Of a DNA stretch of 64,000 bases, positions 13,851 through 27,000 are shown piece after piece. Source of the stretch: Megalopta genalis (lineage: Eukaryota > Arthropoda > Insecta > Hymenoptera > Halictidae); assembly GCF_051020955.1 (NCBI RefSeq), contig NW_027477139.1, positions 1 through 64,000 on the forward strand, written 5' to 3'. The translations under genes and the position numbers were made by a program. The notes under the pieces were generated by a model, which worked only from the letters and a program-made list of their open reading frames with translations, was not told the DNA's origin and did not search any database. How positions within the stretch are numbered: position 1 is the stretch's first letter; each line of letters starts with the position of its first letter.

Positions 13851-15314
13851 AATCAATGCGATGTAGAAGGTTCAGCTTCAAATCGATGCGAAACACATGA
13901 TTCAGCTGCAAATCAATGCGATGTAGAAGGTTTAGCTTCAAATCATGCGAAACACATGATTTAGCTTCAAATACTTGCGATATAAGTGATCTAGCTTCAA
14001 ATACAGGCGAATCGAACGAGTTAGCTTCAAATCCATGCGATACACATGATTAAGCTTCAAATCAATGCGATGTAGATGGTTTGCTTCAAATTCATGCGAC
14101 ACACAAGATTTAGCTTCAAAACAATGCGATATAGTAGGTTCAGCTTCAAATCCATGCGATATAAGTGATATAGCTTCAAAAGTAGGGGGAACAAACGAGG
14201 TAGCTTCAAATCCATGTGAAACAAATGGTTTAGCTACAAATACTTGTGATATAAATTATTTAGCTACAACTGCATGCGAAACTAACGAGTTAGCTTCAAA
14301 TCTATGCGAAACACACGATTTATCTTCAAATCAATGCGATGTAGAAGGTTTAGCTTCAAATCCATGCAAAACACGTGATTTAACTTCCAATTAATGCGAA
14401 GTAGAAGGCTTAGCTTCAAATCCATGCGAATCAAATGATTTAGCTTCAAATCAATGCGATGTAGAAGGTTTAGCTTCAAATCCGTGCGATACACAAGATT
14501 TAGCTTCAAATCAATGCGATGTAGTAGGTTCAGCTTCAAATCCATGCGGCACATATGATTTAGCTTCAAATACTTGCGATATAAGTGACATAGTTTCAAA
14601 TGGAGGCGAAACGAACGAGTTAGCTTCAAATCCATGCGATGTAGAAGGTTTAGCTTCAAATCCACGCGAAACATATGATTTAGCTTCAAACACTTGGGGT
14701 ATAAGTGATATAGCTTCAAATGCAGACTAATCAAACGAGTTAGCTTCAAAATCCAAGCGATAAACATGATTTAGCTACAAATCAATGTGATGTAGAAGGC
14801 TTAGCTTCAAATCCATGCGATACACATGATTAAGCTTCAAATCAATGCGATGTAGATGGTTTGCTTCAAATTCATGCGACACACAAGATTTAGCTTCAAA
14901 TCAATGCGATGTAGTAGGTTCAGCTTCAAATCCATGCGATATAAGTGATATAGCTTCAAAAGTAGGGGGAACAAACGAGGTAGCTTCAAATCCATGCGAA
15001 ACAAATGGTTTAGCTACAAATACTTGTGATATAAATTATTTAGATACAATTGCATGCGAAACTAACGAGTTAGCTTCAAATTCATGCGACACACAAGATT
15101 TAGCTTCAAATCAATGCGATGTAGTAGGTTCAGCTTCAAATCCATGCGATATAAGTGATATAGCTTCAAAAGTAGGGGGAACAAACGAGGTAGCTTCAAA
15201 TCCATGCGAAACAAATGGTATAGCTACAAATAATTGTGATATAAATTATTTAGCTACAACTGCATGCGAAACGAACGAGTTCGCTTCAAATCCATGCGAG
15301 ACACATGACTTAGC

Positions 15315-16565
15315 TTCAAATCAATGCGATGTAGAAGGTTTAGCTTCAAATCCATGCAAAACACGTGATTTAACTTCCAATTAATGCGAAGTAGAAGGCT
15401 TAGCTTCAAATCCATGCGAATCAAATGGTTTAGCTTCAAATACTTGTGATATACGTTATTTAGATTGAACTGCATGTGCAACGAACGAGTTAGCTTCAAA
15501 TCCATGCGAAACACATGATTTTGCTGCAAATCAATGCGATGAAGAAGGTTTAGCTTCAAATCCATGCGAAACAAATGATATAGCTTCAAACACTTGGGGT
15601 GTAAGTGATATAGCTTCAAATGAGGACTAATCAAAGGAGTTAGCTTCAAAATCCTCGCGATACACATGATTTAGCTTCAAATACTAGCGATATAAGTAAT
15701 GTAGATTCAACTGCAGTCGAAACGAACGAGTTAGCTTCAAATCCATGCGAAACACATGATTTAGCTTCAAATCAATTCGAAGGACAAGGCTTAGATTCAA
15801 ATCCATGCGAAACAAATGATTTAGCTTCAAATCAATGCGATGTAGAAGGTTTAGCTTTAAATCCATGCGATACACAAGATTTAGCTTCAAATCAATGCGA
15901 TGTAGTAGGTTCCGCTTCAAATACATGCGGCACATATGATTTAGCTTCAAATACTTGCGATATAAGTGACATACTTTCAAATGGAGGCGAAACGAACGAG
16001 TTAGCTTCAAATCAATGCGAGACACATGACTTAGCTTCAAATCAATGCGATGTAGAAGGATTAGCTTCAAATCCAAGCGATACACAAGATTTAGCTTCAA
16101 ATCAATGCGATGTAGTAGGTTCAGCTTCAAATCCATGCGGCACATGTGATTTAGCTTCAAATGCTTGCGATATAAGTGATATAGTTTCAAAAGGAGGCGA
16201 ATCGAACGAGTTAGCTTCAAATCCATGCGAAACACATGATTTAGATTCAAATCAATGCGATGTAGAAGGTTTAGCTTCAAATCCATGCGAAACACATGAT
16301 TCAGCTGCAAATCAATGCGATGTAGAAGGTTTAGCTTCAAATCCATGCGAAACACATTATTTAGCTGCAAATCAGTGCGAAGTAGAAGGCTCGGGTTCAA
16401 ATCAATGCTATTCAAATGGTTCATCTTCAAATACTTGTGAAAGACATGATTTAGCTTCAACTGCATGCGAAACACATGATTTAGCTTCAAATCAATGCGA
16501 TGTAGAAGGTTTAGCTTCAAATCCATGCAAAACACGTGATTTAACTTCCAATTAATGCGAAGTAG
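15315..16565. repeat. 1.25-kb dispersed segmental copy (copy 1)
   Basis: Matches 28199-29449 at a constant offset of 12,884 bp with a handful of substitutions. Shared private variants include GCTATTCAAATGGTTCATC, CATACTTTCAAATGGAGG and TCAAAATCCTCGCG. The right end is marked by ATTAATGCGAAGTAGAAGG here against ATTAATGCGAAGTAGAGG in the other copy, after which the sequences diverge. Confidence 0.9.
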
Positions 16566-17557
16566 AAGGCTTAGCTTCAAATCCATGCGAATCAAATGGT
16601 TTAGCTTCAAATACTTGTGATATACGTTATTTAGATTGAACTGCATGCGCAACGAACGAGTTAGCTTCAAATCCATGCGAAACACATGATTTAGCTGCAA
16701 ATCAATGCGATGAAGAAGGTTTAGCTTCAAATCCATGCGAAACAAATGATATAGCTTCAAACACTTGGGGTGTAAGTGATATAGCTTCAAATGAAGACTA
16801 ATCAAACGAGTTAGCTTCAAAATCCACGCGATACACATGATTTAGCTTCAAATACTAGCGATATAAGTAATGTAGATTCAACTGCAGGCGAAACGAACGA
16901 GTTAGCTTCAAATCCATGCGAAACACATGATATAGCTTCAAATCAATGCGAAGTAGAAGGCTTGGCTTCAAATCAATCCGAAACAAATTGCTTAGCTTCA
17001 AATACTTGTGATATACATGATTTAGCATCAACTGCATGCGAAACAAACGAGTTAGCTTCAAATCAATGAGAAACACATGATTTAGCTTCATTTCAATGTC
17101 AAGTAGAAGGGTTAGCTTCAAATCCATGCGAAAAACATGATTTGTCTTCAAATCAATACGATGTAGGAGAATTATCTTCAAATCCATTCGAAACAATTGA
17201 TTTAAATCAAATACTTGCGATTTAAGTGATTTCGATTCAAATGCAGGCGAAACAAATGAGTTAACTTCAAATCCAAGCAAAAGAAATGATTTAGCTACAA
17301 ATACTTGCGATATAAATGAAGTTGGTTCAAAAGCAGTCAAAAGCAAACGAGTTAGTTTGAAATCCATGCGAAACACATGAATGTAATGCGAAGTAGAAGG
17401 CTTAGAAGGCTTCAAATCCATACGACACAACTCATTGAGAATCAAATACTTGCGATATAAATGATATGGCTTCAAATGCTGGCGATACAAACGAGTTGGC
17501 TTCAAGTCCATGCCAAACACATGATTTAGCTTCAAATCCAAGCGAGACACATGATTT

Positions 17558-18193
17558 AGCTTCAAATCAATGCGATGTAGAAGGTTTAGCTTCAAATCAA
17601 TGCGATACACAAGATTGAGCTTCAAATCAATGTGAAGTAGAAGTATAGCTTCGTATCCACGAGAAACAATTGGTTTAGCCTCAAATATTTGTGATACACA
17701 TGATTTAGCTTCAACTACATGCGAAACAAACGAGGTAGCTTCAAAACCAAGCGAAACACATGATTTATGTTGAAATTAATATGAAGTAAAAGGCTTAGCT
17801 TCCAATTCAAGCGAAACACATGATTTTGCGTCAAATCAATGCGAAGTAGAAGGCTTGGATTCAAATCAATCCGAAACAAATTGCTTAGCTTCAAATACTA
17901 GTGATAAACATGATATAGCTGAAAATGCAGGCGGAACAAACGAGTTAGCTTCAAATCCATGTGAAACAAATGAGTTAGCTTCAAATTCATGCAAAACACA
18001 TGGATTAGGTTCATATTCTTGCGAAACAAATGGTTTAGCTTCCGATACTTGTGATAAACGTGAATTAGCTTCAACTGCATGCGAAACCAACGAGTTAGCT
18101 TCAAATACTTGCGATATAAATGAAGTAGGTTCAAAAGCAGGAAAAACGAACGAGTTAGCTTCAAATCCATGCGAAACACATGATTTAGCTTCA
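17558..18193. repeat. 0.64-kb dispersed segmental copy (copy 2)
   Basis: Partner of 9890-10525 at offset 7,668. The preceding stretch (about 17370-17460) is irregular: a truncated monomer (ACACATGAATGTAATGCG) and a doubled AGAAGGCTT show small non-unit rearrangements just upstream of the copy. Confidence 0.9.
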
Positions 18194-20811
18194 TATCAAT
18201 GCGAAGTAGAAGGATTTGCTTCAAATCCATGCGACACAACTGATTGAGCATCAAATACTTGCGATATAAATGATATAGCTTCAAATGCAGGCGACACAAA
18301 CGAGTTACCTTCAAATTCATGCGAAACACATGATTTAGATTCAAATCAATGCGACGTAGAAGGCTTAGCTTGAAATCCATACGAAACGAATGATTTAGCT
18401 TAAAATACTTGCGAATGTAAGGGATACAGCATCAAATGCATGCGAAACAAACGAGAAAGCTTCAAATACTTGCGATATAAATGAAACAGCTTCAAATGCA
18501 GACAAAACAAACGAGTTAGCTTCTCATCCGTGCGAAACACATGATTTAGCTTCATATCCAAGGGAAACACATGATTTAGGTACAAATCAATGCGATGTAG
18601 AAGGTATAGCTTCAAATCCATGCGAAACAAATGGTTTAGCTTCAACTATTTGTGATATACATGATTTAGTTTCAACTGCATGCGGAACAAACGAGCTAGC
18701 TTCAAATACATGCGAAACAGATGATTTAGCTTCAAACCAATGCGATGTAGAAGGTTTAGCTTCAAATCCGCGCGAAACAAATGATTTACATTCAAATACT
18801 TGCGATATAAGTGATATAGCTTCGAATGCAGGAGAGACAAATGAGTTAGCTTCAAATCCATGCGAAACAATTGATTTAGCTTCAAACACTTGGGATATAA
18901 GTGATATAGCTACAAATGCAGACGAATCAAACGAGTTAGCTTCAAAATCCGTGCGATACACATGAATTCGCTTCAAATCAATGCGAAGTAGAATGCTTAG
19001 CTTCAAATACATGAGAAACAAATGATTTAGCTTTAGATAATTGCGATATAAGTGATATAGCTTCAAATGTAGGCGAAACAAACGAGGACGCTTCAAATCC
19101 AAGCGAAACACATGATTTAGCTTCAAATGCAGGCGAAACAAACGTGTTAGCTTCAAATCCATGGGAATCATATGATTTAGCTTCAAATCAATGCGAAGTA
19201 GAAGGCTTAGCTTCAAAACCAAGCGAAACAAATGGTTTGGCTCCAAATACTTGTGATATACATGAATCAGCTTCAAATGCAGGCAAAACAATCGAGTTAG
19301 CTTTAAATCCACGCAAAACACATGATTAAGCTTCAACTGCATGGGAAACACATGATTTAGGTTCAAATTTATGGGAAACACGTGGTTTAGCTTCATATAC
19401 ATGCGAAAGAAGTTGTTTAGGATCAGATACTTATGATATACATGATTTAGCTTCAGTTGCATGCTACACTAACGAGTTAGCTTCAAATCCAAGTGAAACA
19501 CACGATTTAGCATCAATTCAATGCCAAGTAGAAGGCATAGCTTGAAATCCATGCGAATCAAATGGTTTAGCATCAAATAGTTGCGATATAAATGAAGTAG
19601 ATTTAAATGCAGGCGAAACAAACGAGTTAGCTTCAAATCCATGCGACACAACTGATTTAACATCAAATACTCGCGATATAAGTGATATAGCTTCAAATAC
19701 AGACGAAACAAACGAGTTAGCTTCAAATCCATGCGAAACACATGATTTAGCTTCAAATCAATGCGAAGTAGAGGGCTTAGCTTCAAATCCATGCGAAACG
19801 AATGATTTAGCTTCAAATACTTGCGAATATAAGGGATACAGCTTCAAATGCATGCGAAACAAACGAGTTAGATTCAAATACTTGCGATATAAATGAAACA
19901 GCTTCAAATGCAGACAAAACAAACGAGTTAGCTTCACATCCGTGCGAAACACATGATTTAGCTTCAAATCAATGCGATGTAGAAGGTTTAGCTTCAAATC
20001 TGAGCGAAACAAGTGACTCAGCTTCAAATACTCTCGATATGAGTGATATAGCTTCAAATGCAGACGAAACAAACGTGTTAGCTTCAAATCCATACGAAAC
20101 ACATGATTTAGCTTCAAATCAATTCTAAGGACAAGGCTTAGATTCAAATCCATGCAAAACAAATGATTTAGCTTCAAATCAATGCGATGTAGAAGGTTTA
20201 GCTTCAAATCCATGCGATACACTAGATTTAGTTTCAAATCAATGCGATGTAGAAGGTTCTGCATCAAATCCATACGACACATATGATTTAGCTTCAAATA
20301 AATTCGAAGGACAAGGCTTAGATTCAAATCCATGCGAAACAAATGATTTAGCTTCAAATGAATGCGAAGTAGAAGGCTTAGCTTCAAATCCATGCGAAAC
20401 AAATGGTTTAGCTACAAATACTTGTGATATACATTATTTAGCTACAACCGCATGCGAAACAAACGAGTTAGCTTCAAATCTATGCGAAACACACGATTTA
20501 TCTTCAAATCAATGCGATGTAGAAGGTTTAGCTTCAAATCCATGCAAAACACGTGATTTAACTTCCAATTAATGCGAAGTAGAAAGCTTAGCTTCAAATC
20601 CATGCGAATCAAATGATTTAGCTTCAAATCAATGCGATGTAGAAGGTTTAGCTTCAAATCCGTGCGATACACAAGATTTAGCTTCAAATCAATGCGATGT
20701 AGTAGGTTCAGCTTCAAATCCATGCGGCACACATGATTTAGCTACAAATCAATGTGATGTAGAAGGCTTAGCTTCAAATCCATGCGATACACATGATTAA
20801 GCTTCAAATCA
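18194..20811. repeat. Satellite with regular five-monomer (150-bp) order
   Basis: Monomers here follow the A-B-A'-C-D order closely, for example from about 18900 to 19110 and from 19620 to 19900. They are more diverged from each other than those in the neighbouring higher-order domains. From about 20100 the sequence switches to the triplicated segment also present at 13480 and 24180. No gene seen. Confidence 0.85.
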
Positions 20812-22023
20812 ATGCGATGTAGATGGTTTGCTTCAAATTCATGCGACACACAAGATTTAGCTTCAAATCAATGCGATGTAGTAGGTTCAGCTTCAAATCC
20901 ATGCGATATAAGTGATATAGCTTCAAAAGTAGGGGGAACAAACGAGGTAGCTTCAAATCCATGCGAAACAAATGGTATAGCTACAAATAATTGTGATATA
21001 AATTATTTAGCTACAACTGCATGCGAAACGAACGAGTTCGCTTCAAATCCATGCGAGACACATGACTTAGCTTCAAATCAATGCGATGTAGAAGGTTTAG
21101 CTTCAAATCCATGCAAAACACGTGATTTAACTTCCAATTAATGCGAAGTAGAAGGCTTAGCTTCAAATCCATGCGAATCAAATGGTTTAGCTTCAAATAC
21201 TTGTGATATACGTTATTTAGATTGAACTGCATGCGCAACGAACGAGTTAGCTTCAAATCCATGCGAAACACATGATTTAGCTGCAAGTCAATGCGATGTA
21301 GAAGGTTTAGCTTCAAATCCGTGCGATACACAACATTTAGCTTCAAATCAATGCGATGTAGTAGGTTCAGCTTCAAATCCATGCGGCACATATGATTTTG
21401 CTACAAATACTTGTGATATACATTATTTAGCTGCCACTGCTTGCGAAACAAACGAGTTAGCTTCAAATCCATGCGAAACACATGATTCAGCTGCAAATCA
21501 ATGCGATGTAGAAGGTTTAGCTTCAAATCATGCGAAACACATGATTTAGCTTCAAATACTTGCGATATAAGTGATCTAGCTTCAAATACAGGCGAATCGA
21601 ACGAGTTAGCTTCAAATCCATGCGATACACATGATTAAGCTTCAAATCAATGCGATGTAGATGGTTTGCTTCAAATTCATGCGACACACAAGATTTAGCT
21701 TCAAAACAATGCGATATAGTAGGTTCAGCTTCAAATCCATGCGATATAAGTGATATAGCTTCAAAAGTAGGGGGAACAAACGAGGTAGCTTCAAATCCAT
21801 GTGAACAAATGGTTTAGCTACAAATACTTGTGATATAAATTATTTAGCTACAACTGCATGCGAAACTAACGAGTTAGCTTCAAATCTATGCGAAACACAC
21901 GATTTATATTCAAATCAATGCGATGTAGAAGGTTTAGCTTCAAATCCATGCAAAACACGTGATTTAACTTCCAATTAATGCGAAGTAGAAGGCTTAGCTT
22001 CAAATCCATGCGAATCAAATGAT
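20812..22023. repeat. 1,617-bp higher-order repeat, copy 1
   Basis: Aligns with 22429-23640 at a constant offset of 1,617. Shared private variants: CACAACATTTAGC near 21320 and 22940, a missing base in GTGAACAAATGG near 21800 and 23417, and GATTTATATTC near 21900 and 23517. Marker anchors at 20812, 21650, 22429 and 23267 alternate with spacings of 838, 779 and 838 bp. Confidence 0.9.
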
Positions 22024-22428
22024 TTAGCTTCAAATCAATGCGATGTAGAAGGTTTAGCTTCAAATCCGTGCGATACACAAGATTTAGCTTCAAATCAATG
22101 CGATGTAGTAGGTTCAGCTTCAAATCCATGCGGCACATATGATTTAGCTTCAAATACTTGCGATATAAGTGAAATAGTTTCAAATGGAGGCGAAACGAAC
22201 GAGTTAGCTTCAAATCCATGCGATGTAGAAGGTTTAGCTTCAAATCCACGCGAAACATATGATTTAGCTTCAAACACTTGGGGTATAAGTGATATAGCTT
22301 CAAATGCAGACTAATCAAACGAGTTAGCTTCAAAATCCAAGCGATACACATGATTTAGCTACAAATCAATGTGATGTAGAAGGCTTAGCATCAAATCCAT
22401 GCGATACACATGATTAAGCTTCAAATCA

Positions 22429-23640
22429 ATGCGATGTAGATGGTTTGCTTCAAATTCATGCGACACACAAGATTTAGCTTCAAATCAATGCGATGTAGTA
22501 GGTTCAGCTTCAAATCCATGCGATATAAGTGATATAGCTTCAAAAGTAGGGGGAACAAACGAGGTAGCTTCAAATCCATGCGAAACAAATGGTAAAGCTA
22601 CAAATAATTGTGATATAAATTATTTAGCTACAACTGCATGCGAAACGAACGATTTCGCTTCAAATCCATGCGAGACACATGACTTAGCTTCAAATCAATG
22701 CGATGTAGAAGGTTTAGCTTCAAATCCATGCAAAACACGTGATTTAACTTCCAATTAATGCGAAGTAGAAGGCTTAGCTTCAAATCCATGCGAATCAAAT
22801 GGTTTAGCTTCAAATACTTGTGATATACGTTATTTAGATTGAACTGCATGCGCAACGAACGAGTTAGCTTCAAATCCATGCGAAACACATGATTTAGCTG
22901 CAAATCAATGCGATGTAGAAGGTTTAGCTTCAAATCCGTGCGATACACAACATTTAGCTTCAAATCAATGCGATGTAGTAGGTTCAGCTTCAAATCCATG
23001 CGGCACATATGATTTTGCTACAAATACTTGTGATATACATTATTTAGCTACCACTGCTTGCGAAACAAACGAGTTAGCTTCAAATCCATGCGAAACACAT
23101 GATTCAGCTGCAAATCAATGCGATGTAGAAGGTTTAGCTTCAAATCATGCGAAACACATGATTTAGCTTCAAATACTTGCGATATAAGTGATCTAGCTTC
23201 AAATACAGGCGAATCGAACGAGTTAGCTTCAAATCCATGCGATACACATGATTAAGCTTCAAATCAATGCGATGTAGATGGTTTGCTTCAAATTCATGCG
23301 ACACACAAGATTTAGCTTCAAAACAATGCGATATAGTAGGTTCAGCTTCAAATCCATGCGATATAAGTGATATAGCTTCAAAAGTAGGGGGAACAAACGA
23401 GGTAGCTTCAAATCCATGTGAACAAATGGTTTAGCTACAAATACTAGTGATATAAATTATTTAGCTACAACTGCATGCGAAACTAACGAGTTAGCTTCAA
23501 ATCTATGCGAAACACACGATTTATATTCAAATCAATGCGATGTAGAAGGTTTAGCTTCAAATCCATGCAAAACACGTGATTTAACTTCCAATTAATGCGA
23601 AGTAGAAGGCTTAGCTTCAAATCCATGCGAATCAAATGAT
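22429..23640. repeat. 1,617-bp higher-order repeat, copy 2
   Basis: Second copy of the 20812 block. It ends about 242 bp early compared with the expected 1,617-bp unit: the next marker anchor is at 23804, only 537 bp after 23267, instead of 779. The missing block lies just after 23640, consistent with unequal exchange between similar B monomers. Confidence 0.88.
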
Positions 23641-24045
23641 TCAGCTGCAAATCAATGCGATGTAGAAGGTTTAGCTTCAAATCATGCGAAACACATGATT
23701 TAGCTTCAAATACTTGCGATATAAGTGATCTAGCTTCAAATACAGGCGAATCGAACGAGTTAGCTTCAAATCCATGCGATACACATGATTAAGCTTCAAA
23801 TCAATGCGATGTAGATGGTTTGCTTCAAATTCATGCGACACACAAGATTTAGCTTCAAAACAATGCGATATAGTAGGTTCAGCTTCAAATCCATGCGATA
23901 TAAGTGATATAGCTTCAAAAGTAGGGGGAACAAACGAGGTAGCTTCAAATCCATGTGAACAAATGGTTTAGCTACAAATACTTGTGATATAAATTATTTA
24001 GCTACAACTGCATGCGAAACTAACGAGTTAGCTTCAAATCTATGC

Positions 24046-27000
24046 GAAACACACGATTTATCTTCAAATCAATGCGATGTAGAAGGTTTAGCTTCAAATC
24101 CATGCAAAACACGTGATTTAACTTCCAATTAATGCGAAGTAGAAGGCTTAGCTTCAAATCCATGCGAATCAAATGATTTAGCTTCAAATCAATTCTAAGG
24201 ACAAGGCTTAGATTCAAATCCATGCGAAACAAATGATTTAGCTTCAAATCAATGCGATGTAGAAGGTTTAGCTTCAAATCCATGCGATACACTAGATTTA
24301 GTTTCAAATCAATGCGATGTAGAAGGTTCTGCATCAAATCCATACGACACATATGATTTAGCTTCAAATAAATTCGAAGGACAAGGCTTAGATTCAAATC
24401 CATGCGAAACAAATGATTTAGCTTCAAATGAATGCGAAGTAGAAGGCTTAGCTTCAAATCCATGCGAAACAAATGGTTTAGCTACAAATACTTGTGATAT
24501 ACATTATTTAGCTACAACCGCATGCGAAACAAACGAGTTAGCTGCAAATCAATGCGATGTAGAAGGTTCAGCTTCAAATCGATGCGAAACACATGATTCA
24601 GCTGCAAATCAATGCGATGTAGAAGGTTTAGCTTCAAATCATGCGAAACACATGATTTAGCTTCAAATACTTGCGATATAAGTGATCTAGCTTCAAATAC
24701 TTGCGATATAAGTGATCTAGCTTCAAATACAGGCGAATCGAACGAGTTAGCTTCAAATCCATGCGATACACATGATTAAGCTTCAAATCAATGCGATGTA
24801 GATGGTTTGCTTCAAATTCATGCGACACACAAAATTTAGCTTCAAAACAATGCGATATAGTAGGTTCAGCTTCAAATCCATGCGATATAAGTGATATAGC
24901 TTCAAAAGTAGGGGGAACAAACGAGGTAGCTTCAAATCCATGTGAAACAAATGGTTTAGCTACAAATACTTGTGATATAAATTATTTAGCTACAACTGCA
25001 TGCGAAACTAACGAGTTAGCTTCAAATCTATGCGAAACACACGATTTATCTTCAAATCAATGCGATGTAGAAGGTTTAGCTTCAAATCCATGCAAAACAC
25101 GTGATTTAACTTCCAATTAATGCGAAGTAGAAGGCTTAGCTTCAAATCCATGCGAATCAAATGATTTAGCTTCAAATCAATGCGATGTAGAAGGTTTAGC
25201 TTCAAATCCGTGCGATACACAAGATTTAGCTTCAAATCAATGCGATGTAGTAGGTTCAGCTTCAAATCCATGCGGCACATATGATTTAGCTTCAAATACT
25301 TGCGATATAAGTGACATAGTTTCAAATGGAGGCGAAACGAACGAGTTAGCTTCAAATCCATGCGATGTAGAAGGTTTAGCTTCAAATCCACGCGAAACAT
25401 ATGATTTAGCTTCAAACACTTGGGGTATAAGTGATATAGCTTCAAATGCAGACTAATCAAACGAGTTAGCTTCAAAATCCAAGCGATACACATGATTTAG
25501 CTACAAATCAATGTGATGTAGAAGGCTTAGCTTCAAATCCATGCGATACACATGATTAAGCTTCAAATCAATGCGATGTAGATGGTTTGCTTCAAATTCA
25601 TGCGACACACAAGATTTAGCTTCAAATCAATGCGATGTAGTAGGTTCAGCTTCAAATCCATGCGATATAAGTGATATAGCTTCAAAAGTAGGGGGAACAA
25701 ACGAGGTAGCTTCAAATCCATGCGAAACAAATGGTATAGCTACAAATAATTGTGATATAAATTATTTAGCTACAACTGCATGCGAAACGAACGAGTTCGC
25801 TTCAAATCCATGCGAGACACATGACTTAGCTTCAAATCAATGCGATGTAGAAGGTTTAGCTTCAAATCCATGCAAAACACGTGATTTAACTTCCAATTAA
25901 TGCGAAGTAGAAGGCTTAGCTTCAAATCCATGCGAATCAAATGGTTTAGCTTCAAATACTTGTGATATACGTTATTTAGATTGAACTGCATGCGCAACGA
26001 ACGAGTTAGCTTCAAATCCATGCGAAACACATGATTTAGCTGCAAATCAATGCGATGTAGAAGGTTTAGCTTCAAATCCGTGCGATACACAAGATTTAGC
26101 TTCAAATCAATGCGAGGTAGAAGGTTTAGCTTCAAATCCGTGCGATACACAAGATTTAGCTTCAAATCAATGCGATGTAGTAGGTTCAGCTTCAAATCCA
26201 TGCGGCACATATGATTTAGCTTCAAATACTTGCGATATAAGTGACATAGCTTCAAATGGAGGCGAAACGAACGAGTTAGCTTCAAATCCATGCGAGACAT
26301 ATGACTTAGCTTCAAATCAATGCGATGTAGAAGGTTTAGCTTCAAATCCACGCTAAACATATGATTTAGCTTCAAACACTTGGGGTATAAGTGATATAGC
26401 TACAAATGCAGACTAATCAAACGAGTTAGCTTCAAAATCCAAGCGATACACATGATTTAGCTTCAAATCAATGTGATGTAGAAGGCTTAGCTTCAAATCC
26501 ATGCGATACACATGATTAAGCTTCAAATCATTGCGATGTAGATGGCTTGCTTCAAATTCATGCGACACACAAGATTTAGCTTCAAATCAGTGCGATGTAG
26601 TAGGTTCAGCTTCAAATCCATGCGATATAAGTGATATAGCTTCAAAAGTAGGGGGAACAAACGTGGTAGATTCAAATCCATGCGAAACAAATGGTTTAGC
26701 TACAAATACTTGTGATATAAATTATTTAGATACAATTGCATGCGAAACTAACGAGTTAGCTTCAAATTCATGCGACACACAAGATTTAGCTTCAAATCAA
26801 TGCGATGTAGTAGGTTCAGCTTCAAATCCATGCGATATAAGTGATATAGCTTCAAAAGTAGGGGGAACAAACGAGGTAGCTTCAAATCCATGCGAAACAA
26901 ATGGTATAGCTACAAATAATTGTGATATAAATTATTTAGCTACAACTGCATGCGAAACGAACGAGTTCGCTTCAAATCCATGCGAGACACATGACTTAGC

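Larger units (their letters stand above)
10526..17557. repeat. Higher-order repeat domain I
   Basis: Satellite organised in long higher-order repeats. A marker monomer one base short, reading GATGGTTTGCTTCAAATTC, follows an ATGCGATGTA anchor at 10621, 11672, 13108, 14065 and 14845, giving spacings of 1051, 1436, 957 and 780 bp. Blocks between anchors share private variants, for example the TTAACTTCCAATTAATGCG stop-bearing junction near 10935, 11990, 13430, 14380 and 15370. The longest minus-strand open frame of the window (15684-16838, 384 codons) lies here. It consists only of 10-residue repeats of LKLN type and is judged not to be a gene. Confidence 0.88.

Noticed and set aside
15684..16838. 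A 384-codon minus-strand protein of LKLN-type decapeptides
   Set aside because: It consists only of the satellite monomer read in one of three open frames. Equivalent frames exist on the opposite strand, and copies elsewhere are cut by shared stops and slips.
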